Below are positions 1-5,259 of a stretch of 5,259 nucleotides of DNA, piece by piece. The translations under genes and the position numbers were made by a program. How positions within the stretch are numbered: the stretch's first letter is position 1; every line of letters starts with the position of its first letter. The stretch covers positions 1 to 5,259 of the forward strand of contig JACRUB010000073.1 of assembly GCA_014305015.1 (NCBI GenBank), in the 5' to 3' direction. Under the pieces are notes generated by a model, which had not been told where the DNA came from, searched no databases, and saw only the letters and a list, made by a program, of their open reading frames with translations. This stretch comes from Vulcanimicrobiota bacterium. Its GTDB lineage: Bacteria > Vulcanimicrobiota > Vulcanimicrobiia > Vulcanimicrobiales > Vulcanimicrobiaceae.

Positions 1-2208
1 GGTGAGGTGTGCATCGATACCGGCGTCGACGATGGTATAGGCGGGCAAGTTTTGTGAGTTGTTCACGCCCATGTATTGCGCGGTTAAGAGACTCTCGATC
101 GCAGAGTGCGGGGCCTTATAGTCCAGCGTCAATCCCGCCTTGTGAAGCGGCGTGTTCGGAAGTTGAGCGCCAGAGGTAATAATTGAGTAGGGATTGTTGA
201 TGCGCGCATCGCCCGAGATCGCTTGCGCCTGCGTAATATCGTAGTACGGCTGAAGGTTGAGATTTCCAACGTTAAAGCTACCGGCAATTGAAGCGCCCTG
301 ATACACGCGCCGCACGCCACCGACCGGCACGCTGAAGTACACATTTTGCGCACCGAACGCTGCGCCCGGGCTGCCACACCCCGCGGGCGAGTCAAAGACG
401 GTCTGCACAGCATTGAAATAGCCCGCCGGAAAACCGGAGATCGCCGTGCCGTTGACTTGCGTGGGCAAGACAACGCCCGCTTGCACTTGGCGATGCACCG
501 AGGTGTTGATCACGCCGGATCTGAGTTTGTGCGACCAGCTCACTCGCGCATCCGTCGATGAGCTCCCCCCCGGCGTATCGCCCGGCGCGTTGCCGTACGC
601 GATATTTCCATTGCAATCAAACCGCAGCGACGACGGATCTGAGAAATTTCCCGGAGGCCCGGCATGCGCCGCAACCCCTCCTAAGCTGTAGGAGGCGGTG
701 TACGAGTCGTTGGAAGTCGGCGTCCAGCTCGCACTGATGCCGCCGAGCAACGAAGCCGGTGAATTTGTCGCTTGGCTCAGCCCTATGCGTTCGTTGAGTC
801 TAAGCTTGGTGCTTGATTGAATCGTGTCGTTGAGCGTAATGCTTGAATAATGGCTCGTCCGGCTTCCATTATTAAAGAAAAGCGCCGAGGCGATGAGTGG
901 GCTGATCGTCGTACTTGTCGAGACGGACGTGGCGCTGATGCTTAGCGTGTGGCGTTCGCGCGCCGGCAGTAAGGCGCTCAAGGAAAAGCCTCGGCTGGTC
1001 GTGTCGGTGTACGAGCCTGTCGGATCGGGTATCCCGTTGAGCAGACGGTTGAGCAAATTGCGGTCTGCTTTAATGGAGGTTTGGAAAATTGAACCTTGCA
1101 GTGCAGTTTCTCCAACTAGGGCACTATCGCTAAGGGAATGGAGTTGAAAGTGACTGCCGGCGGTATTGCCGGGACCATAGCCGCATGGAAGTGCGCCGGT
1201 ATTCTGCAAGCAGATGAGGTCGTTTGCAACGTTGGAATCCAAGTAGGTTCCCATCACCGTCTGCGAATTGCCGATGCGCATACGCACTTTGAGCAAATCG
1301 CCGATGTTCTGGTTTTGCGCATCGTGCGCGTAGGTTAGGCCACTCGCGTCCTTAAAGACCATGCCATAGGCAAGACTCGGCGTTGTACGCGACGTGTGTT
1401 CAAGCGCGATGCCAAACTTGCCAAGGGTGCCGGTTTCGCCGATCGACCAATTGTATTTACCATACGAACCCGCGCTTAGGGACGCGGTGCCCTGCCACGC
1501 GAGCGTCGGCTCCAGCGTTCGGAAATTGACGCCGCCTGCCAGGCCGCCGGATTGCGGGCCCATCGAAACAGAAGCCCCACGAAAAAGATCCTGGCTCATT
1601 TGCCCGAGATTTCCCGCCGAACCGGGCGCGTTAAGGGGAATGCCGTCAAGCGTGAGCGAGGTTTGACTGACATCTTGCCCTTGCAGCGACACGGTCTGCG
1701 TTGCGTCGCTATCGCCACTTGTGGTGCTCACGCTCACGCCAGAAAGTTTGTTGAGCGCATCCGCAAGCGTTCCCGAGAGTTTGCGCTGCGCGCTTGAATC
1801 GCTCACGGACGATGTCGTGATCGTCGCGGAGGAGTGGACCGTAATACTGCCGATCTCTTTGAGGCTGCTTACTGCAGCGAGAACAATCGCAACCGAGATC
1901 ACGTGTCCGTTTGAGACTTCGAACTGATTTGAGGTAACTGACTGATAGCCACGCTTAAAAACGCGCGCTTGATAGATTCCGTCGGGCACGTCGGTAAACT
2001 TCACCGCACCGTTGGACCCTGAGTACTCGCTTGTCATAACCGGACCCTCGAGCAAGACGCGTGCGAGGGGCACCGGCGCTTTTGCAGCGGTTGAATCCGT
2101 CACGGTAATGACGATCTGTCCGCTATCGGCTTGCGCGTACGCAGCGAGCGGTGCCGAGGAAAAGAGCAGGGCGAGCGCAAGCAGCGCAGAGGTAAGGCGT
2201 GCGTTCAT
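1..2208 (-). CDS. TonB-dependent outer-membrane receptor with N-terminal carboxypeptidase-regulatory-like domain (partial, C-terminus beyond window)
   Basis: This protein is probably an outer-membrane beta-barrel that imports a ligand using TonB/ExbBD energy; its substrate cannot be told. The minus-strand frame is open for 736 codons from ATG at 2208 and runs off the left edge. Residues 1-27 form a signal peptide (short basic start, hydrophobic ALLALALLF stretch, cleavage near AYAQA). Residues 30-110 resemble a CarboxypepD_reg-like beta-sandwich, with NGAVKFTDVPDGIY and a later GY. Residues 118-127 (EIGSITVHSS) are a weak TonB-box candidate. The plug spans about 140-235: LADALNKLSGVSVS, TLDGIPLN at 186-193, and GGLAGGVNFRT at 221-231. 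The rest alternates like barrel strands, with C333/C342 probably a loop disulfide and single C532 and C611. LPAYTIVDAGI near the window edge is a motif usually close to the C-terminus, so I infer that perhaps 50-150 residues are missing. The gene follows the kinase after 64 bp. No good Shine-Dalgarno is visible; GGAAAG lies only 2 nt from ATG, inside a hairpin. Confidence 0.93.
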   Translation of the reverse strand, partial: MNARLTSALLALALLFSSAPLAAYAQADSGQIVITVTDSTAAKAPVPLARVLLEGPVMTSEYSGSNGAVKFTDVPDGIYQARVFKRGYQSVTSNQFEVSNGHVISVAIVLAAVSSLKEIGSITVHSSATITTSSVSDSSAQRKLSGTLADALNKLSGVSVSTTSGDSDATQTVSLQGQDVSQTSLTLDGIPLNAPGSAGNLGQMSQDLFRGASVSMGPQSGGLAGGVNFRTLEPTLAWQGTASLSAGSYGKYNWSIGETGTLGKFGIALEHTSRTTPSLAYGMVFKDASGLTYAHDAQNQNIGDLLKVRMRIGNSQTVMGTYLDSNVANDLICLQNTGALPCGYGPGNTAGSHFQLHSLSDSALVGETALQGSIFQTSIKADRNLLNRLLNGIPDPTGSYTDTTSRGFSLSALLPARERHTLSISATSVSTSTTISPLIASALFFNNGSRTSHYSSITLNDTIQSSTKLRLNERIGLSQATNSPASLLGGISASWTPTSNDSYTASYSLGGVAAHAGPPGNFSDPSSLRFDCNGNIAYGNAPGDTPGGSSSTDARVSWSHKLRSGVINTSVHRQVQAGVVLPTQVNGTAISGFPAGYFNAVQTVFDSPAGCGSPGAAFGAQNVYFSVPVGGVRRVYQGASIAGSFNVGNLNLQPYYDITQAQAISGDARINNPYSIITSGAQLPNTPLHKAGLTLDYKAPHSAIESLLTAQYMGVNNSQNLPAYTIVDAGIDAHLT

Positions 2209-2223
2209 GACTTTCCAGTCATG
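2206..2223 (-). promoter_or_regulatory. Perfect hairpin enclosing the start codon of the TonB receptor
   Basis: On the coding strand CATGACT, loop GGAA, then AGTCATG form a 7-bp perfect inverted repeat. The loop fits the GNRA tetraloop pattern. The second arm ends with the receptor's ATG (2208-2206), and the only SD-like string (GGAAAG) sits in the loop and stem. In RNA this would hide the start codon, and as DNA it could be a short operator. A five-residue reading frame (ATG at 2222, MTGKS, then TGA) fills the hairpin and overlaps the receptor start as ATGA, so translational coupling is another possibility. No U-tract follows, so it is not a terminator. The structure is certain as sequence; its function is inferred. 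Confidence 0.5.
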
Positions 2224-2272
2224 GTACCCACGCAGGTTGGGAATTCGCTGTGCTATGAATCTGAGAAGGCTC

Positions 2273-3862
2273 CTAGACTCGGACGGTTACGGTTGTGCCC
2301 TGGCCAGGAGCGCTCTCGATGCGAATGTCGCCGCCGGCTCGTTCGACCGCGCGCTTGGCAATTGCCAGACCTAAGCCGGAACCGGCGATCTCACCTCGTT
2401 CGTCGCCACGATAAAACCGCTCGAACGCATGAAGGCGCTGTGTCTCCGTCATGCCCGGGCCTTCATCGCGCACGAAAAGCGACGTTTTTCCATTGTCGCG
2501 ACGCGCACCCAAATGGATAGCGGTGTTCGGCGCGTACTTCATCGCATTTTCCACCAGATTGAAAAGCGCCTCGCCGAGTTCCGCGCGATCGCCCACGATT
2601 TGTGTTACGCCCTCGACATTGTAGTCGATCTGCAACGACGGGTCCAAACGGTGGGCCGCTTCCACTTGACTGCGCAGCAGTTCGCTCACTTCGATGGGGC
2701 CTTGCTCCGGCGGCGTTTCGGAATCGAGACGCGCAAGCCGCATCAAACGATCGATCAGCGCGCGCATGTGCTCTTTTTCGATTGCCATCGTGTTGAGAAT
2801 CTGCTTGGCCACGGTCGGCTCGTCGACCGCACCGCGCCGCAACACATCGATATAGCCCGCAATAACGGTCAGCGGCGTACGAAGTTCGTGCCCCGCATCG
2901 GCAACGAACTGACGCATGCGTTCTTCGGTTCGCTTGCGCTCTTCCATCGAGGCGGAAACATTGGCCGCCGCGTCGTTATACGCAGTCGTCAACGCGTCCA
3001 TTTCATCACCGCTCGAGAGCACGAACCGCTGCTGTGCATATTCGCCATGCGCGAGCGCGCGAAGAGCGTCCGTCACATCAACCAAAGGGCGCAAGGCTTG
3101 CTTTGAGAACTGCCACCCTAAAAACCATGAGAGCGCAATCGCAACGACCGCCAAGCTTACGATGAATTTCCAATACGGCAGCAGCGTTACTGAAATAAGC
3201 GCCCACGAGGGCGCAAAGGCGACATAACCGCCGTTGACCACCGCAAGTCCCGTGGGCTCCTCATGCGGTCCGGTGGGGCGCGCCAGAATCTCGCGCAAGA
3301 CGAACGACTGCGCAACCTCGTGCCGGCCACGAATAGCGGCTGCGCCGGAAGGCGGCGTCGGAAGCGCTTCCACCACCGAATAGGAGCCACGCGGATCAAA
3401 GCCCGTACCCACTGACGGCGGTCCAAACATATCAAAAGGCGGCTTATAGATGTAAATCTGTCCGCTCTTGCTGTTCTTTGGGATGACCGCATGCAGCAAA
3501 TCGTTGAAGGTCGGCGTTTCGCGTGCAACGTTGCGTGCTGCAAACTGATCGAGGATATGTGGCCGCAGATCCTTGTCCCCCGCCAGATACCGGCCCTTGG
3601 TATCAAAGACCGCCACCCGCAGTCCGATGCCGCTAAGTTGATCGACTAGAAGCGGAGCGGCCTGTTTGAACGTCTTACCTTGCGACTTATATTGATCGAC
3701 TAAAATCCGGGCTTCTTCATGTTTTGAGGTCATGATATCGCCCGTCAAACCGCCCAGTTTATAAACCAGGACGATGGATGAGGCAAGAATGACGAGGAGC
3801 ACTATCACGCTGAGCATCAACGCATAGAGCGTTGCGAGGCGTGAGGCAATCGATCTACGCAA
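2273..3862 (-). CDS. Membrane sensor histidine kinase (HAMP-HisKA-HATPase_c)
   Basis: This is the sensor half of a two-component pair, 529 residues, embedded in the inner membrane. It has a basic N-terminus, TM1 at about 13-36, an extracytoplasmic segment at about 37-227, TM2 at about 228-250, and a HAMP linker at about 250-303 (P259, and E287 in SGDEMDAL). The HisKA domain carries HELRTP with phospho-acceptor H325. The ATPase domain carries an N-box NLVENAMKYA (N439), G1 DEGPG (466-470), an F-box around F480-F483, and G2 GSGLGLA (494-500). All catalytic motifs are intact, so it should be an active kinase. The codon at 3862-3860 is TTG; an in-frame TAG lies four codons upstream and the next Met (residue 16) would cut into TM1, so I accept TTG. 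It overlaps the regulator gene by 8 bp, which suggests coupled translation. The sensor segment is larger than a minimal periplasmic loop and matches no domain I can name. Confidence 0.95.
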   Translation of the reverse strand: MRRSIASRLATLYALMLSVIVLLVILASSIVLVYKLGGLTGDIMTSKHEEARILVDQYKSQGKTFKQAAPLLVDQLSGIGLRVAVFDTKGRYLAGDKDLRPHILDQFAARNVARETPTFNDLLHAVIPKNSKSGQIYIYKPPFDMFGPPSVGTGFDPRGSYSVVEALPTPPSGAAAIRGRHEVAQSFVLREILARPTGPHEEPTGLAVVNGGYVAFAPSWALISVTLLPYWKFIVSLAVVAIALSWFLGWQFSKQALRPLVDVTDALRALAHGEYAQQRFVLSSGDEMDALTTAYNDAAANVSASMEERKRTEERMRQFVADAGHELRTPLTVIAGYIDVLRRGAVDEPTVAKQILNTMAIEKEHMRALIDRLMRLARLDSETPPEQGPIEVSELLRSQVEAAHRLDPSLQIDYNVEGVTQIVGDRAELGEALFNLVENAMKYAPNTAIHLGARRDNGKTSLFVRDEGPGMTETQRLHAFERFYRGDERGEIAGSGLGLAIAKRAVERAGGDIRIESAPGQGTTVTVRV

Positions 3863-4532
3863 GCCCGTAGCCTACGCCGCGAACCGTCCTTATCAGTGAG
3901 TTCTCATGCGGCCTATCCAGTTTATTGCGCAGATAGGAGATGTATGTTTCCACGATATTCGTGCCGCCCTCGAAATCGTGACCCCACACAAGTTCCAGCA
4001 AATGTTCTTTATTGAAAACGCGGCGTGGTTCGCGCATGAAAACCGCAAGCAGATCGAATTCGCGTTGCGTGAGTTCGACGGCGCGTTCGTCGCGAAAGAC
4101 TTGGTGGGTCGATAAATTGAGGGAAAGGCTATGCCAGCGCAGCGTTCCATCTTCTATAAGTTGGGGACGCCGCAGCGCGGCGGAGAGACGCGCGATCAGC
4201 TCGTCGAATTCAAACGGCTTGACGAGGTAGTCATCCGCGCCGCCGGAGAGACCGGTGACCTTGTCGGCAAGCTCACCTTTTGCGGTAAGCATAAGAATGG
4301 GTGCCTGCGATATTTGACGCAGCATGGGAAGCAGCGCGAAGCCGTCGATCTTCGGCATCATCACATCGAGGACGATGACTTCCGGCTCCCACTCCTTTAC
4401 GAGCGCGAGCGCCTGTTGCCCATCGGATGCCGTGCGCACGGAAAAGCCTTCGCGCGCCAGTCCTAGTTCCAGCATCTCCCGAATGTAGCGGTCGTCGTCT
4501 ACCACTGCTATGCGTGATTTTGCGGTCATCAT
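3855..4532 (-). CDS. OmpR/PhoB-family response regulator transcription factor
   Basis: This 225-residue DNA-binding response regulator has the normal family length. The receiver domain (about 7-120) has the acidic pair D12/D13, phospho-acceptor D56 in VLDVMMPKIDG, T83 in MLTAK, and K105 in DDYLVKPF; all are conserved. The winged-helix output domain (about 128-224) has LTQREFDLL at 154-162, a recognition helix around TNIVETYISYLRNKL (191-205), and the closing wing RTVRGVGYGL. It is expected to be phosphorylated by the kinase encoded directly downstream and to bind tandem direct repeats as a dimer. Two adjacent ATG codons (4532 and 4529) are possible starts. A GGGG run 10 nt before the first is a poor SD, whereas TACTAT at 4542-4537 places an expected transcript start close to the second ATG, so a leaderless message is possible. 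The protein ends at the wing with almost no tail. Confidence 0.96.
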   Translation of the reverse strand: MMTAKSRIAVVDDDRYIREMLELGLAREGFSVRTASDGQQALALVKEWEPEVIVLDVMMPKIDGFALLPMLRQISQAPILMLTAKGELADKVTGLSGGADDYLVKPFEFDELIARLSAALRRPQLIEDGTLRWHSLSLNLSTHQVFRDERAVELTQREFDLLAVFMREPRRVFNKEHLLELVWGHDFEGGTNIVETYISYLRNKLDRPHENSLIRTVRGVGYGLA

Positions 4533-4536
4533 TCAT

Positions 4537-4542
4537 ATAGTA
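4537..4542 (-). promoter_or_regulatory. Possible -10 element of the response-regulator promoter
   Basis: TACTAT on the minus strand matches four of six bases of TATAAT and fits the TANNNT form seen at leaderless genes in several bacterial phyla. It lies 4 nt before ATG 4532 and 7 nt before ATG 4529, so transcription would start near or on the start codon. I see no -35 hexamer at the expected distance; AGCC repeats lie there instead. This is inferred from position and sequence only. Confidence 0.35.
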
Positions 4543-4550
4543 CCCCATGC

Positions 4551-4579
4551 CGGGCTGAAGCGCGGCTGAGAGCGGCTAT
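4551..4579 (-). promoter_or_regulatory. Helically phased AGCC direct repeats, candidate response-regulator operator
   Basis: On the minus strand three AGCC cores occur at 4577-4574, 4567-4564 and 4556-4553, with flanks ATAGCCGC, TCAGCCGCG and TCAGCCCG. Their spacing is 10 and 11 bp, one helical turn. OmpR/PhoB regulators bind direct half-sites with an 11-bp period. The last repeat ends 10 bp before the TACTAT box, which matches the position of a pho box replacing a -35 element. Autoregulation by the adjacent regulator is therefore a sensible hypothesis. Against it, the first repeat overlaps the stop codon of the upstream gene and AGCC is common in GC-rich DNA. Confidence 0.4.
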
Positions 4580-5028
4580 GCTGCCCGGGGCGCTCCCGGC
4601 CAAACCCGAAAGCGGTGCTCGGCAATGACGGCTGCCCGGTCGATCGATTCGAGCGTGTGACTATGCAGCTGCACGCCCCGCGCAGCGAGCTCAGCGACCA
4701 GGTTCTGCGGCGCGGTCCAGCGTGCGAACAGATGGACTTCCGAAGTCTCGACTTCGTCCGCCAAAATTGCGGCGACATCGACCAGGCCGCAGACGCCGGC
4801 ATCCAGCAAGCGCGCCGTTACGGTGGTCTCGAACCGCTCGGCCGTCATGCCGGATGCTAGCGCGACGAGCCGGCCCAGCTCTTCCATCGAGCCGCTCTCA
4901 AAATCGATCAGGACCGCCCGTTGCTCCGGCCGCTCCGCGGTCAGCTGCGCATGCAACGTGACGCGGGTTATCGTGCTCCGCTCGCCCGCTTCTAGAATGG
5001 CGCCGCCGCCGATTAAGTATGTGTCCAT
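4576..5028 (-). CDS. Conserved-looking protein of unknown function, 150 residues
   Basis: I do not recognise this protein. It opens with MDTYLIGGGAILEAGE and has no signal peptide or membrane segment, so it is probably cytosolic. The pattern suggests an alternating alpha/beta fold: strands near VTLHAQL (23-29) and AVLIDF (38-43), a helix 48-58, helices through 62-76 and 84-91, a strand VHLFARW (98-104), a helix 107-117, and a final EHRFRVW (137-143). The GGG opening and overall layout faintly recall type-1 glutamine-amidotransferase-like or peptidase S51 proteins, but there is no serine or cysteine nucleophile elbow, so I do not make that call. Frame use looks coding, with G/C-rich third positions. 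ATG 5028 is the only ATG, GTG or TTG start upstream of the domain, yet the frame stays open for 31 codons before it. The gene ends 43 bp before the regulator gene on the same strand, so it may be co-transcribed. Confidence 0.75.
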   Translation of the reverse strand: MDTYLIGGGAILEAGERSTITRVTLHAQLTAERPEQRAVLIDFESGSMEELGRLVALASGMTAERFETTVTARLLDAGVCGLVDVAAILADEVETSEVHLFARWTAPQNLVAELAARGVQLHSHTLESIDRAAVIAEHRFRVWPGAPRAA

Positions 5029-5034
5029 GACCGA

Positions 5035-5040
5035 AGTATG
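5035..5040 (-). promoter_or_regulatory. Weak -10-like box before the unknown protein gene
   Basis: CATACT on the minus strand matches four of six bases of TATAAT and lies 6 nt before ATG 5028, which would make the transcript start at the A of ATG (leaderless). No SD sequence precedes this ATG, which is consistent with that reading. There is no -35 match at 16-18 bp. The box also lies inside the open upstream extension of the same frame, so it may be chance. Confidence 0.25.
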
Positions 5041-5051
5041 CAGGGCGCGGG

Positions 5052-5067
5052 TGCCAACTGGCTGGCA
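5052..5067. promoter_or_regulatory. Inverted repeat TGCCA-N6-TGGCA, possible operator
   Basis: Two perfect 5-bp arms, TGCCA and TGGCA, are separated by ACTGGC, giving a 16-bp dyad. It lies 23 bp upstream of ATG 5028, a usual place for a dimeric regulator site on the unknown gene's promoter. Five-base arms are short enough to arise by chance, and the dyad also falls in the possible coding extension of that gene. Confidence 0.25.
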
Positions 5068-5197
5068 GTCTACGATACTGAAGGTGGTCTGATCGGGACA
5101 GCCTGCGGGGCGCTGTTCTCTTCAGCCGCGGTGCACTTTCGAGGCTTTACTCTCCCAGCCTTTATGTGCTTTTGAAAGCGGCTGTTAGGAAGAATGT

Positions 5198-5259
5198 TTG
5201 GCGACGAACGACGCAGACGTAACCCGCTTCATCGCGATCATCGCGCTACGCCATCGAGT
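5198..5259 (+). CDS. Possible start of a divergent plus-strand gene (partial, cut by window end)
   Basis: A TTG at 5198 is preceded by AGGAAG (5187-5192) with a 5-nt spacer, the best Shine-Dalgarno arrangement in the window. The frame reads MATNDADVTRFIAIIALRHR and stays open to the edge, with about three quarters of codons ending in G or C. An ATG at 5194 in another frame is also open but is only 1 nt from the SD and has much poorer third-position bias. A competing reading is the minus strand, where a frame open from the right edge ends with TAA at 5187-5185 and could be the tail of an upstream gene. About 20 codons are too few to assign a family or function. Confidence 0.4.
   Translation, partial: MATNDADVTRFIAIIALRHR

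Larger units (their letters stand above)
5029..5197. other. Probable divergent intergenic region
   Basis: This 169-bp stretch separates the minus-strand unknown gene from a putative plus-strand gene. It contains the dyad at 5052-5067, CAGCC-type sites on the plus strand at 5098-5103, 5122-5127 and 5155-5160, and short imperfect stems: AGGCT-N10-AGCCT at 5142-5161 and GCTTT-TG-AAAGC at 5168-5179. Neither stem is followed by a T-run, so neither is a convincing terminator. It is locally less GC-rich at 5136-5180, as promoter regions often are. The left part (5029-5121) is open in frame with the unknown gene and may in fact be coding. Confidence 0.45.

Noticed and set aside
129..1927. Scattered short frames on both strands in the left 2 kb, suggesting a gene-poor or decayed region
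   Set aside because: A single uninterrupted minus-strand receptor frame covers 2208 to 1 with signal peptide, plug and barrel features. The short frames are its shadows.
2224..2272. Terminator or independent promoter between the kinase and the receptor
   Set aside because: The only stem besides the start-codon hairpin is CCCA-N7-TGGG (4 bp, no T-run). TACCAT at 2226-2221 could pass as a -10 but has no -35 and would overlap the hairpin; the support is too weak to list.
2012..2520. Plus-strand frames of 120 and 129 codons across the kinase/receptor junction
   Set aside because: They are antisense to the kinase C-terminus and the receptor signal peptide, with low-complexity Arg/Cys/Ser composition. 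The minus-strand genes explain the bases fully.
2429..3106. 225-codon plus-strand open frame
   Set aside because: It lies wholly antisense to the HAMP, HisKA and ATPase domains of the kinase, is rich in His and Arg as mirrored frames are, and shows no domain.
4273..4548. 91-codon minus-strand frame starting MGYYMNDDRK
   Set aside because: It overlaps the receiver domain of the regulator in another frame and reads as Arg/Ala/His-rich shadow sequence.
4533..5092. Alternative frames over the unknown 150-residue gene (89-codon minus, 79-89-codon plus)
   Set aside because: They are rich in Ser, Arg and Pro without hydrophobic core patterning. The 4576-5028 frame has better third-position bias and a structured alternation of helices and strands.
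5142..5183. Hairpins in the right intergenic region as an intrinsic terminator
   Set aside because: The stems are 5 bp or bulged and are not followed by a T-tract on either strand.
1..5259. tRNA, rRNA, CRISPR, insertion sequence or attachment site
   Set aside because: I found no tRNA-like cloverleaf ends, no regularly spaced identical repeats, no transposase motifs and no long terminal inverted repeats.

Overview
The window looks like a piece of a bacterial chromosome of moderately high GC (by eye about 55-60%). The organism is diderm, because one gene encodes a TonB-dependent outer-membrane receptor with a signal peptide. No ribosomal or housekeeping marker is present, so the taxon cannot be fixed. 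A TonB receptor with a carboxypeptidase-regulatory-like N-domain, combined with TANNNT-like -10 boxes set right against start codons, would suit a deep-branching soil lineage such as Candidatus Eremiobacterota (WPS-2). That is only a guess.

All four well-supported genes lie on the minus strand and are read from right to left. They are a 150-residue protein of unknown function (5028-4576), an OmpR/PhoB-type response regulator (4532-3855), its sensor histidine kinase (3862-2273, TTG start, overlapping the regulator by 8 bp), and a TonB-dependent receptor (2208 to beyond base 1). The receptor's first 736 residues are present and only its C-terminal barrel strands are missing. Gaps between genes are 43 bp, -8 bp and 64 bp, so the set could be one transcription unit. 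The first 2208 bases are not a gene desert: the receptor frame is open throughout and simply has no stop inside the window.

The simplest working model is that the kinase reads an extracytoplasmic signal through a domain of about 190 residues and phosphorylates the regulator at D56. The regulator then controls its own promoter and the outer-membrane receptor downstream. Three sequence details bear on this model. AGCC half-sites recur at 10 and 11 bp spacing and end 10 bp before a -10-like box in front of the regulator, which is the geometry of a PhoB-type activator site. A perfect 7-bp hairpin with a GGAA loop encloses the receptor start codon. CAGCC-type half-sites also recur in the segment right of 5028.

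From 5029 to the right edge there is a probable divergent intergenic region and then the likely first codons of a plus-strand gene from 5198, cut by the window end. I see no tRNA, rRNA, CRISPR array, insertion sequence or convincing intrinsic terminator.
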